The notes under the pieces are model-generated. The model made no database searches and was not told where the DNA came from. It saw nothing but the letters and a program-made list of their open reading frames with translations. This document shows positions 1-5,960 of a stretch of DNA of 12,378 bases, in pieces (positions within the stretch are counted from its first letter, which is position 1; each line of letters begins with the position of its first letter). Made by a program: the position numbers and the translations under genes. Location of the stretch: positions 1 to 12,378 of the forward strand of contig JAEWHG010000208.1 in NCBI GenBank assembly GCA_023387935.1, in the 5' to 3' direction. This DNA comes from Bacillota bacterium (GTDB taxonomy: Bacteria; Bacillota; Clostridia; Peptostreptococcales; Natronincolaceae).

Positions 1-324
1 GAAGGAATTATAAATTATCGTGGAGATGTAGTGCCAGTTATTAATCTGAGGGAAAAATTTGAAATGCCTCATGTGGATACAACTGCTAATACAAGAATTA
101 TAATTTTTGAAATTAATGGGAAACAAGTAGGCTTACTAGTAGACGATGCATCTCAAGTATTAACAATTAGCGATGATCATATAGAAGATGCGCCTAGTAT
201 TATAATGAGTTCTGAGGATAAATTCATTAGTGGCATTGGAAAAATTGAAAATCGAATGGTTATTATTTTAGATATGGAAAATCTATTAAATGAAGAAGAG
301 AGAAAGGCTATTAAAGAAATATAA
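1..324 (+). CDS. cheW: CheW-type chemotaxis coupling protein, C-terminal part (5' end outside window)
   Basis: The reading frame is open from the first base and ends with TAA at 322-324, giving 107 residues of a protein usually 140-165 residues long, so the N-terminus lies upstream of the window. The visible start, EGIINYRGDVVPVINLREKF, is the characteristic CheW-domain signature (G-I-x-N-x-R-G-x-V-x-P-V-I-x-L). It is followed by the second beta half (IIIFEINGKQVGLLVDDASQVL) and the closing GIGKIENRMVIILDMENLL segment. CheW proteins are cytoplasmic adaptors linking chemoreceptors to the CheA kinase. No response-regulator domain follows the CheW fold before the stop, so this is CheW rather than CheV. 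The internal GTG at 31 lies inside the conserved domain and is not the true start. No convincing terminator follows. Confidence is high on the family; whether it serves the main chemotaxis complex or another array cannot be seen here. Confidence 0.93.
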   Translation, partial: EGIINYRGDVVPVINLREKFEMPHVDTTANTRIIIFEINGKQVGLLVDDASQVLTISDDHIEDAPSIIMSSEDKFISGIGKIENRMVIILDMENLLNEEERKAIKEI

Positions 325-332
325 CAATCTGC

Positions 333-344
333 ACAATATATTGT
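333..344. repeat. 12-bp perfect palindrome downstream of cheW
   Basis: ACAATATATTGT reads the same on both strands and sits 9 bases after the cheW stop. It could be a small operator half-site pair, but it has no U-tract and is too short to be a terminator. In such AT-rich DNA a palindrome of this size may be chance. Confidence 0.3.
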
Positions 345-419
345 AGATCGACACGTCAATTTGGCACTATATGTTGTACGAAAATTTAATTGCGTACTAA
401 AAAGAACTAAATTTTGCAA

Positions 420-464
420 CCTCCTTTGTTTATAATGGATTATACAAGAAGATAAACAAGGGGG
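420..464 (+). promoter_or_regulatory. Inverted repeat burying the ribosome binding site of the next gene
   Basis: Bases 420-433 (CCTCCTTTGTTTAT) pair with 452-464 (ATAAACAAGGGGG): eight contiguous pairs (426-433 with 452-459), a one-base bulge at T425, then five pairs including one G-U. The loop is 18 bases. The 3' arm contains the AAGGGGG Shine-Dalgarno sequence of the gene starting at 472, so RNA read through from cheW would have its ribosome binding site occluded. A perfect TATAAT (431-436) lies at the 5' arm/loop border. If it is the -10 of a promoter (no good -35 is visible 17 bases upstream), transcripts starting about 443 would lack the 5' arm and be translatable. The repeat could alternatively be a DNA operator. 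Confidence 0.45.
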
Positions 465-471
465 AATAACT

Positions 472-942
472 GTGAAACGGGTTTTTGTCATTTTTTTATT
501 TATTGTTACTATGATCTCTTATCAGAATGTTATTTTTGCATCCTACAGCAATGATACTTTCAAAGAAGAACTTCACAAAGAAGTTGAAACTCTTTTTAAA
601 GAACGGATTAGGGTATGGAACCAGTTTCTTATAGGAGAATATTTATCTATTTATGAAATAGAAAAAGAGCTAAAAGAATTTACTGTGTATCCTTTACTTA
701 AAGATGATATGGAAATGTATAAAGAAATGATATTTGAACCTAGATCCTTTGAAATGATTTCAAAGGTAAAAGTTAAAGATATCTCTATAATAAAAAATAG
801 TTCGAACAAAGTAAAATTAGAAGCAAGAGTTTTATGGGATGTTTCAGGGTATGTAAATGATTACTCTGAGGAAATACTTTATTCTGTTGAACTTGAAAAG
901 GTTAAAGATAAGTGGATGTTGAGTAATTACAAAATAAATTAA
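472..942 (+). CDS. Secreted protein of unknown function, 156 aa
   Basis: This gene starts with GTG 8 bases after an AAGGGGG ribosome binding site and ends with TAA. The N-terminus is a classical Sec signal peptide: K2-R3, a hydrophobic core at residues 4-15, and a likely signal peptidase I site after VIFA (A23). The mature part has about 130 residues and no cysteines. It starts with a charged helical stretch (EELHKEVETLFKERIRVWNQFL) and finishes with beta-rich segments (KVKLEARVLWDVSGYV, EEILYSVELEKVKDKWMLSNYKIN). The closing W-x-L-x-x-Y-x-I pattern resembles the last strands of NTF2/Cystatin-like folds in secreted Firmicute proteins. That is a fold-level impression only, and I do not recognise a named family. 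It stands alone between cheW and degS and is followed by inverted repeats and a terminator, so it is probably monocistronic. Confidence 0.75.
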   Translation: MKRVFVIFLFIVTMISYQNVIFASYSNDTFKEELHKEVETLFKERIRVWNQFLIGEYLSIYEIEKELKEFTVYPLLKDDMEMYKEMIFEPRSFEMISKVKVKDISIIKNSSNKVKLEARVLWDVSGYVNDYSEEILYSVELEKVKDKWMLSNYKIN

Positions 943-949
943 AAATAAA

Positions 950-983
950 ATAAAATTTGTTCGTTTGAACTCGCAAATTTTAT
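950..983 (+). repeat. 10-bp perfect inverted repeat after the secreted-protein gene
   Basis: ATAAAATTTG (950-959) pairs exactly with CAAATTTTAT (974-983) around a 14-base loop, starting 7 bases after the stop codon. The loop overlaps an alternative GTTC/GAAC stem (959-962 with 967-970). It lacks a following U-tract, so it is not a standard terminator. It is the first of three consecutive hairpins in this gap. Confidence 0.5.
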
Positions 984-988
984 CCGAT

Positions 989-1044
989 AGCTAAGCGTTC
1001 TAAGACACCCTCTTCTTCAAGAGAGTGTCTTAGGACGCTTAGCT
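989..1044. repeat. 56-base near-perfect hairpin (palindromic element or structured RNA)
   Basis: The arms 989-1008 (AGCTAAGCGTTCTAAGACAC) and 1025-1044 (GTGTCTTAGGACGCTTAGCT) are complementary over 20 bases with a single T:G pairing. After one C/A mismatch the stem continues with CTCTT/AAGAG around a CTTC tetraloop. This gives about 25 pairs in 56 bases. It is more GC-rich than the flanks and is not followed by a U-tract, so it is much longer and differently built than a terminator. Its size and symmetry suit a dispersed palindromic repeat (REP/MITE-like), an attenuator or processing signal, or the core of a small RNA. Whether it recurs elsewhere in the genome cannot be seen here. Confidence 0.7.
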
Positions 1045-1067
1045 CCTGGAACCATACCCCAAATGTC

Positions 1068-1095
1068 AAAAAAGCATCGTTAGATGCTTTTTTTT
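1068..1095. terminator. Rho-independent terminator, A-tract/T-tract flanked
   Basis: Six A residues precede GCATC (1074-1078), loop GTTA, GATGC (1083-1087) and eight T residues (1088-1095). The A and T tracts extend the stem to about 11 pairs. It would end transcription of the secreted-protein gene and of any RNA containing the 56-base hairpin. The weaker reverse-strand T-tract makes it potentially bidirectional. Confidence 0.88.
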
Positions 1096-1203
1096 GTGGG
1101 TAAATCGTACCATTTTCTATTTGAATCTATTTGCTGCAAAGAAAAAAGAGGAAACTTGTAATAGTATGTAGAATAATTTAAAGTTATGGAGGTGTTGTAT
1201 TAA

Positions 1204-2355
1204 GTGTCCATTTTAGAAACGAATAATAATGAAATTTCAAAAGTTTTAAAGAAAACAATGGAAGCTATTTCTGAAGGAAAAAAAGAAATATTTGAAATAT
1301 CGGAAGCAACAAGAAAAGACTATAATACTCTTAAAAATGAATTAGCTGAGTTTCAAAATAAGGTTCAGCTTATAATTAAAGAGGTAGAGGTATTAGAGCA
1401 GCAAGAAACTGCTAGTCGAAAAATTCTATTGACAGTAAGTAAAAATTTTTCTAAGCATAGTGAAGAAGATATAAGAAGAGCATATGAAAATGCAAATCAA
1501 TTGCAAATAAAGCTAGTTTTAAAGCGACAGGAAGAAACAGATTTAATTAAGAGAAGAATGGATCTAGAAATGAGGCTTAAAAACTCTCTTGATGTCGTAA
1601 AGAGGGCTGAGAACTTAATGTCCAAAGTTAGTGTAGCTTTTGATTTTTTAAGTGGTGATCTGGAAAATATATCGGATACATTACAAGATATGAATTATAG
1701 AAGCTCTTTAGGAAGTAAAATTATACAAGCTCAAGAAGAAGAACGACAACGAATTGCCAGAGATATTCATGATGGACCTGCTCAATCTCTAACGAATGCA
1801 ATAATAAAGACAGAGGTCTGTGAAAAGCTAATGGACGTGGATATTTCTAAAGCAAAAACTGAAATACAGGAATTAAAGAGAATTCTAAGAATGAGTATTA
1901 AAGACATTAGGCAAATCATATACAATTTACATCCTATGGCATTAAATGAAATCGGATTTATACCTACTGTACAAAGATACATAGAAGATTTTCAAAATGA
2001 ATCTAATATAGAAGTGGATTTTATTATATTATCAAAAGCTGAGATACATGATAATAATAAAACCGTTACTTTATTCAGAATAACACAGGAGGCTTTAAAC
2101 AATATTAGGAAGCATTCTAAAGCCGATTTAGTTAAAATGAAAGTAGAGATGACAAGAAAAAACATACATTTATTAATAGAAGATAATGGTATAGGATTTG
2201 ATGTAGAATCTGTAAAAGGATGTAATAGAAATGAAAGAGGTTTTGGTCTTTTGAATATGCAAGAAAGAATAGAGATTCTTAATGGAGGTTTTGAAATAAG
2301 AAGTAAAGAAAATTGTGGTACAAAAATAATAGTGAATATACCAAATGAAATCTAG
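1204..2355 (+). CDS. degS: DegS-type cytoplasmic sensor histidine kinase
   Basis: The protein has 383 residues, close to the 385 of Bacillus subtilis DegS, and no membrane segment, so it acts in the cytosol. Residues 1-180 form a long charged coiled coil corresponding to the DegS sensor domain. A HisKA_3 dimerisation/phosphoacceptor segment follows (EEERQRIARDIHDGPAQSL) with the phosphorylated histidine at H189. The HATPase domain shows the N box at EALNNIRKHS (N299/N300), DNGIGFD (D327) and GFGLLNMQERI (G346-I356). It should autophosphorylate and pass phosphate to the DegU-like regulator encoded 12 bases downstream, whose AGGAGG ribosome binding site overlaps this gene's TAG stop. The GTG start at 1204 is supported by GGAGGT at 1188-1193; an in-frame TAA just before it excludes an earlier start. 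The input signal cannot be read from the sequence. Confidence 0.93.
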   Translation: MSILETNNNEISKVLKKTMEAISEGKKEIFEISEATRKDYNTLKNELAEFQNKVQLIIKEVEVLEQQETASRKILLTVSKNFSKHSEEDIRRAYENANQLQIKLVLKRQEETDLIKRRMDLEMRLKNSLDVVKRAENLMSKVSVAFDFLSGDLENISDTLQDMNYRSSLGSKIIQAQEEERQRIARDIHDGPAQSLTNAIIKTEVCEKLMDVDISKAKTEIQELKRILRMSIKDIRQIIYNLHPMALNEIGFIPTVQRYIEDFQNESNIEVDFIILSKAEIHDNNKTVTLFRITQEALNNIRKHSKADLVKMKVEMTRKNIHLLIEDNGIGFDVESVKGCNRNERGFGLLNMQERIEILNGGFEIRSKENCGTKIIVNIPNEI

Positions 2356-2367
2356 GAGGCAAAACTA

Positions 2368-3021
2368 ATGAAAGAAATAAAAATTTTAATAGCAGATGAC
2401 CATTCTTTAGTAAGACAAGGGCTAAAACAAATTGTTGAACTAGAACCGGATATAAAAGTAATTGGATTAGCAGCGGATGGAGAAGAGGCGATTTTAAAAA
2501 CTCAGCAACTTAAACCAGATATTGTACTATTAGATATTAGTATGCCTAAATTAAATGGAATACAAACTTTAAGAAGACTAAAAGATATGGATAATACTAT
2601 TAAAATAATTATGCTTACTTTTCATGAGGATAGGGAATATTTATTTGAAACCATAAACCTAGGAGCGAATGGATATGTATTAAAGGATGCAGAAAGTGAA
2701 AGCTTAATCAAAGCGATTAGAGATGTATTCCTTGGTTCTACATATATTTATCCTACATTGGCAACTGAGTTGGTAAAAGAGTTTAATCGTCGTGAAGAAA
2801 AGTGTGCGAAGAGAATGAATGAGGAAAACTTAACAAAGAGAGAATATGAGGTTTTAACGTTATTAGCTGAAGGACTTAATAATAAAGAAATTGGAGAATG
2901 TCTGTTTATTAGCGAGAAAACTGTAAAAAATCATGTTTCAAATGTATTTAAAAAGATTAAAGTAAGTGATCGTACACAGGCAGCAATTTACGCTTATAAA
3001 CATAATATTAAAAAAATATAA
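2368..3021 (+). CDS. degU: DegU-type response regulator, NarL/LuxR class
   Basis: The 217-residue protein has an N-terminal receiver domain with acidic pocket D10-D11, phosphoacceptor D56 (VLLDISMP), T84 and K106 (GYVLKDAES). A C-terminal LuxR-type helix-turn-helix follows at about residues 152-210 (LTKREYEVLTLLAEGLNNKEIG, then ISEKTVKNHVSNVFKKI). It is expected to bind DNA as a dimer once phosphorylated by the DegS kinase encoded immediately upstream; the two genes clearly form one operon. In bacilli DegU controls secreted enzymes, motility and competence, but its targets in clostridia are less defined, and none is identifiable here apart from possible control of its own neighbourhood. No terminator follows before the degV-family gene, so readthrough into it is likely. 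Confidence 0.94.
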   Translation: MKEIKILIADDHSLVRQGLKQIVELEPDIKVIGLAADGEEAILKTQQLKPDIVLLDISMPKLNGIQTLRRLKDMDNTIKIIMLTFHEDREYLFETINLGANGYVLKDAESESLIKAIRDVFLGSTYIYPTLATELVKEFNRREEKCAKRMNEENLTKREYEVLTLLAEGLNNKEIGECLFISEKTVKNHVSNVFKKIKVSDRTQAAIYAYKHNIKKI

Positions 3022-3049
3022 ATTTTTTGCATAAAACATCATTTTTCTC

Positions 3050-3078
3050 TTTCAATATTCTAAAATACATATTATTAT
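3050..3078 (+). promoter_or_regulatory. Possible sigma-A promoter for the degV-family gene
   Basis: TTTCAA (3050-3055) and TATTAT (3073-3078) are separated by 17 bases, and the start codon follows at 3113. The -10 matches five of six consensus bases but the -35 is weak, so this is only a candidate in AT-rich DNA. Confidence 0.3.
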
Positions 3079-3112
3079 AGAAGTAATTAAGAAACAACAG
3101 GAGGTTTTTTCA

Positions 3113-3937
3113 ATGCAAATAATAACTGATAGTTCTTGTGATTTACCAAAGGAAATTTTGGAAGAAAATGATATTATAGTTGTTCCTTTAAACATTGAAA
3201 TTAATGGAGAAAATTATGTTGATGGTATAAATTTAACTCATGAAGAATTTTTCAAAAAAATGTCTGAGACTGAGGAACTGCCAAAAACATCCCAGCCTTC
3301 GCCGCAAAGCTACATAGATGCATTTAAGAAGGCAGCGCTTAAAACAAGCGAAACTCTCTGTATCCATCTTTCTTCAAAATTAAGCGGTACAATTAATGGA
3401 GCAATGATGGTAAGGGATATGATGGAAAGTAAAATTGAGATTTTTGACACCTTAAACGGATCATTAGGTGTAGGTATGCAAGTACTAAAGGCTTGTGAAA
3501 TGAGAAAAGAAGGAGCAAGCTTAGAAAGTATTGTTGAAAAGCTAAAGGAATATAGGGATGAAATGCGAGTTGTAGTGTACCTAGAAACTCTAGAAAATGC
3601 AGTTAAGGGTGGTAGAGTCACCAGAGTAAAAGAAATGGTAGCAAACTTGTTAAACCTTAAAGCAATCGTACATGTTGAAGAAGGATATGTAAGAATATTA
3701 AAAACCATTCGTGGTAAAAAAAGAGCTATAAATTTTATGCTAGATCAAATGGCAGAAAAAAATACAGATTTTAAAAATAAAATTATAGGAATAACTCATT
3801 GTGATTGTATTGAAGATGCTTTGATTTTGAAAGAGGAAATAATGAAGCGCTTTAACCCTGATAAGGTTTTAGTTACAACTATGGGACCTGTAATAGGTAC
3901 TCATGCAGGGCGAGGCGGATTGTTGGTTTGTTTTTAA
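3113..3937 (+). CDS. DegV family fatty-acid-binding protein (FakB-like)
   Basis: This 274-residue protein spans a complete DegV fold. Family marks are the N-terminal ITDSSCDLP (residues 4-12), the TSQPSP loop (59-64), LSSKLSGT (86-93), and the C-terminal GPVIGTHAGRGGL (258-270), with H264 near the expected lipid-headgroup site. DegV/FakB proteins hold a fatty acid in a buried tunnel and present it to the FakA kinase for phosphorylation before incorporation into membrane lipid. The binding role is family knowledge; the chain preferred here is unknown. The start ATG has a clean AGGAGG site at spacing 8. The gene follows degU by 91 bases, as its relative (yviA/degV) follows degSU in B. subtilis. 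No fakA is in the window. It ends just before a shared bidirectional terminator. Confidence 0.92.
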   Translation: MQIITDSSCDLPKEILEENDIIVVPLNIEINGENYVDGINLTHEEFFKKMSETEELPKTSQPSPQSYIDAFKKAALKTSETLCIHLSSKLSGTINGAMMVRDMMESKIEIFDTLNGSLGVGMQVLKACEMRKEGASLESIVEKLKEYRDEMRVVVYLETLENAVKGGRVTRVKEMVANLLNLKAIVHVEEGYVRILKTIRGKKRAINFMLDQMAEKNTDFKNKIIGITHCDCIEDALILKEEIMKRFNPDKVLVTTMGPVIGTHAGRGGLLVCF

Positions 3938-3941
3938 ATTC

Positions 3942-3969
3942 AAAAAGGATGGGGAGCCCATCCTTTTTT
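3942..3969. terminator. Bidirectional terminator between convergent degV-family and lysR genes
   Basis: AAAAAGGATGGG (3942-3953), loop GAG, CCCATCCTTTTT (3957-3968): 12 perfect pairs with A- and T-tracts on both sides, located between the converging stop codons at 3937 and 3976. It can serve both strands. Confidence 0.95.
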
Positions 3970-3975
3970 ACATTT

Positions 3976-4887
3976 CTATGGTTTTTGTGTTTCTTTAAAA
4001 TAGTCGCAAACAAATCGCTGAAATTCGATTTCAAGTGGAGATGGAGTTCTTTGACTATGGTATACAAAATAAAATTTTCTGTTTAGGTCAATATCTTTAA
4101 TTTTTAAATAATTCAATAGCTTATACTTGATTTCATCTTCAATTGCACGGGTAGATAGTATTGAAATACCCAGACCTCTTCTAATACACTGTTTTATTGC
4201 TTGTGTATTTTCTACATGAGCAATCGTATGAAACTGTTTTATGTCCATATTTTTTTCTTTGAGAGTTTCCTCTATTAAATTTCTTGTACCCGATCCTTCT
4301 TCCCTTAAGATAAACTTTTCCTGTAACAAGTCATTTATTAAAATTTCACCATCCATAGCATTGTAATACTCTGCATAAGGGGTAACTACAACAAGTTCAT
4401 CACTAATTAGCTCTACGTACTTAAGCTGATTGTGATGTATTTTAGCACCGACAATACCAAAGCCTACATCTCCGTTTATAATTCCTTCTACAACCTGAGA
4501 AGAATCATAATGGAGCATTGTAAAAGTAACATCAGGATATATTTTATTAAATTCACATATAAGCTCAGGAATAATATACTGCTCTGGAATTGTACTTGAT
4601 GCTATTTCGATATTCCCAACAATTTTTCCTTTAAATTCCCCTAATTTAAATTGTGCTCTTTCTCTTAAATTAATAATATTAATTGCATAATCATATAGGA
4701 TTTCTCCAGCCTTAGTTAAGGAGATTTTTCTACTAGACCTATTAACTAATACTGTGTTTAATTCTTTTTCTAAATTTAATATATGACTACTTATAGTTGG
4801 CTGAGTTAAAAATAAATAATCAGCAGCTTTAGAAAAACTTTTAAATTTTGCTATTGCAACGAATGATTCCAGTTGTCTAAAATCCAT
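3976..4887 (-). CDS. LysR family transcriptional regulator
   Basis: This 303-residue protein is of normal LysR length. An N-terminal winged helix-turn-helix covers residues 1-60 (MDFRQLESFVAIAKFKSFSKAADYL, then FLTQPTISSHILNLEKEL), followed by a linker helix and a two-lobed effector-binding domain (from about residue 90: GNIEIASSTIPEQYIIPEL; later LREEGSGTRNLIEETL and GLGISILSTRAI). The REEGSGTR segment is typical of the CysB/CysL branch, which senses small anions or sulfur/nitrogen metabolites. It also resembles clostridial LysR regulators annotated as associated with selenium metabolism, but I cannot confirm that subgroup from sequence alone. LysR regulators often control a divergent neighbour; here the upstream neighbour is a tRNA on the same strand, so the target is not evident. 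The start ATG (4885-4887) is preceded by AAGGTGGG on the minus strand. Confidence 0.93.
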   Translation of the reverse strand: MDFRQLESFVAIAKFKSFSKAADYLFLTQPTISSHILNLEKELNTVLVNRSSRKISLTKAGEILYDYAINIINLRERAQFKLGEFKGKIVGNIEIASSTIPEQYIIPELICEFNKIYPDVTFTMLHYDSSQVVEGIINGDVGFGIVGAKIHHNQLKYVELISDELVVVTPYAEYYNAMDGEILINDLLQEKFILREEGSGTRNLIEETLKEKNMDIKQFHTIAHVENTQAIKQCIRRGLGISILSTRAIEDEIKYKLLNYLKIKDIDLNRKFYFVYHSQRTPSPLEIEFQRFVCDYFKETQKP

Positions 4888-4921
4888 AAAATCCCACCTT
4901 CATGCATGTGTATATATGAAA

Positions 4922-4950
4922 ATATTACCATTTAACAATGAAAAATTCAA
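4922..4950 (-). promoter_or_regulatory. Likely promoter of the lysR gene
   Basis: On the minus strand TTGAAT (4945-4950) and TAATAT (4922-4927) are spaced by exactly 17 bases, 35 bases before the start codon. Each box matches four of six consensus bases. A CATGCATG palindrome at 4901-4908 lies between the -10 and the ribosome binding site and might contribute to autoregulation. Confidence 0.5.
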
Positions 4951-4977
4951 TCCTATGTAAATTTAATAACTAAGCAG

Positions 4978-5007
4978 AAAAAAAAACACCGCATTAATTT
5001 ATGCGGT
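4978..5007 (-). terminator. Terminator of the tRNA-Leu gene
   Basis: On the minus strand ACCGCAT, a six-base loop and ATGCGGT (4988-5007) are followed by a G and nine T residues (complement of A 4978-4986). It lies 24 bases beyond the tRNA 3' end and separates the tRNA transcript from the lysR promoter. Confidence 0.9.
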
Positions 5008-5031
5008 TTAAGTTTTTTCTATAAATGATTT

Positions 5032-5118
5032 TGGTGCCGTAGAAGGGAATCGAACCCCCACGATGTTGCCATCGGCAGATTTTGAGTCTGCTGCGTCTGC
5101 CAGTTCCGCCACTACGAC
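5032..5118 (-). tRNA. tRNA-Leu, anticodon CAA, CCA end encoded
   Basis: On the minus strand the acceptor GTCGTAG pairs with CTACGGC (one G-U at pair 2), with discriminator A and genomic CCA (5032-5034). The anticodon stem GCAGA/TCTGC encloses the loop CTCAAAA, so the anticodon is CAA and reads UUG. A long variable arm (CGATG-GCAA-CATCG) marks it as class II, consistent with leucine. The T loop is TTCGATT with stem GGGGG/CCCTT containing two G-U pairs. Total length is 87 bases with CCA. It is a single-gene transcription unit with its own promoter and terminator. Confidence 0.97.
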
Positions 5119-5137
5119 ATATTTAATTACAAAATAA

Positions 5138-5166
5138 ATATTAACATAGATAAACCTTCATGTCAA
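5138..5166 (-). promoter_or_regulatory. Strong sigma-A promoter of tRNA-Leu
   Basis: On the minus strand a perfect TTGACA (5161-5166) is followed by a 17-base spacer and TAATAT (5138-5143). Transcription would start about 13 bases before the tRNA 5' end, which fits a stable-RNA gene. Confidence 0.85.
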
Positions 5167-5309
5167 TAATTTTTAATTTTAAATATACTGTAATTATTAT
5201 AATAACAATATTATACTATTAATTGTTACATGGTAGAATCTGATTAAAATAATTATTGGATATTATCTGATTTTTTGATATTGTTATTATGGACAATTAA
5301 ATATTATTT

Positions 5310-5334
5310 GGAACAAATTAATTTTAAACTCGTC
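5310..5334 (+). promoter_or_regulatory. ECF-type promoter upstream of the sigma factor gene
   Basis: GGAAC (5310-5314), a 16-base spacer and CGTC (5331-5334) match the general ECF sigma promoter form known from Firmicutes (AAC-containing -35, CGT-containing -10). A transcript would begin near 5340, leaving a short leader before the sigma start codon at 5372. This suggests that the sigma factor drives its own operon. I found no second copy of the pattern in other intergenic parts of the window. A weaker sigma-A-like element (TTGGAT 5256-5261, extended TGATATTGT 5276-5284) may give basal expression. Confidence 0.72.
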
Positions 5335-5354
5335 AAATATTAATAGGAGTATGA

Positions 5355-5363
5355 GGAAGGGAG
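5355..5363 (+). promoter_or_regulatory. Ribosome binding site that decides the sigma factor start
   Basis: GGAAGGGAG ends 8 bases before TTG 5372. The upstream ATG at 5351 has AGGAG (5345-5349) only one base away, too close for initiation, and the GTG at 5363 overlaps the site itself. TTG 5372 is therefore the best-supported start. Confidence 0.6.
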
Positions 5364-5371
5364 TGGAAACT

Positions 5372-5947
5372 TTGAGTTTACAGGAGGCCTCCTTAATCGA
5401 GCAATCAAAGGCAGGGAATATAGAGAGCTTTGAGCAATTAATAATTGCTCATCAAAAAAAAGCTTTCAATATTGCATATCGAATACTGGGGAATTTAGAA
5501 GATGCCAATGATGTTACTCAAGAAGCTTTGTTAAAGGCATATAGAGGAATTAATAAATTTAATGGTAAAAGTAGTTTTTCTACTTGGTTGTATGCCATTG
5601 TAAACAATGCTTGCATGGACTTTATACGGAAAAATAGAAAAACGACAGTAACTTATTTGGATCGTGAGTATGAAACGGAGGAAGGGAGCTATAAAGCACA
5701 AGTATACAGTGATGAGGATACACCAGAGGCAGTATTAGAAAAAAAAGAGGTGCAAAGATTGGTAAATGAAGCTATAAACAAGCTAAGCTATGAACATAGA
5801 AAAATTATTGTTTTAAGGGATATACAGCAGTTTTCATATCAAGAAATAGCTCAAATGTTAAACTGTTCCGAAGGAACTGTCAAATCAAGAATAAGTAGAG
5901 CCAGAACTAATTTGAAGACATTGATTCAAGAGAAGCTGGAAGCTTGA
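5372..5947 (+). CDS. ECF (extracytoplasmic function) RNA polymerase sigma factor, SigW-like
   Basis: With the TTG start the protein has 191 residues (MSLQEASLIEQSKAGN...); from the ATG at 5351 it would have 198. Only regions 2 and 4 of sigma-70 are present, as in ECF factors. Region 2 contains FEQLIIAHQKKAFNIAYRIL, then DANDVTQEALLKAYR and the DNA-melting/-10 segment SSFSTWLYAIVNNACMDFIRK. Region 4 is LSYEHRKIIVLRDIQQFSYQEIAQMLNCSEGTVKSRISRARTNL, a helix-turn-helix that reads the -35. It directs RNA polymerase to a stress regulon and is held inactive by the anti-sigma factor encoded 13 bases downstream. An ECF-like promoter just upstream suggests positive autoregulation. The subgroup resembles SigW/RpoE-type factors; the inducing signal is not visible. 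Confidence 0.94.
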   Translation: MSLQEASLIEQSKAGNIESFEQLIIAHQKKAFNIAYRILGNLEDANDVTQEALLKAYRGINKFNGKSSFSTWLYAIVNNACMDFIRKNRKTTVTYLDREYETEEGSYKAQVYSDEDTPEAVLEKKEVQRLVNEAINKLSYEHRKIIVLRDIQQFSYQEIAQMLNCSEGTVKSRISRARTNLKTLIQEKLEA

Positions 5948-5960
5948 GGGGAGTGATAAT

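Noticed and set aside
376..397. GTACG...CGTAC inverted repeat upstream of the secreted-protein gene
   Set aside because: Five-base arms with a 12-base loop in AT-rich DNA are expected by chance, and no neighbouring signal supports it.
408..436. Possible sigma-28 (flagellar) promoter before 472, suggested by the cheW neighbour
   Set aside because: TAAATTTT is followed at the right distance by TGTTTATA, which does not fit the GCCGATAA -10 element.
177..491. Minus-strand open frame of about 100 codons opposite cheW and the following gap
   Set aside because: It is antisense to the conserved CheW domain, has no ribosome binding site and its composition is typical of a shadow frame.
3310..3708. 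Minus-strand open frame of 132 codons inside the degV-family gene
   Set aside because: It lies fully opposite a conserved coding region, and its serine/threonine/leucine-rich product reflects antisense of AT-rich codons.
5238..5273. Two copies of ATCTGATT as direct repeats before the sigma gene
   Set aside because: Eight-base repeats in a low-complexity AT-rich gap are not significant without conservation.
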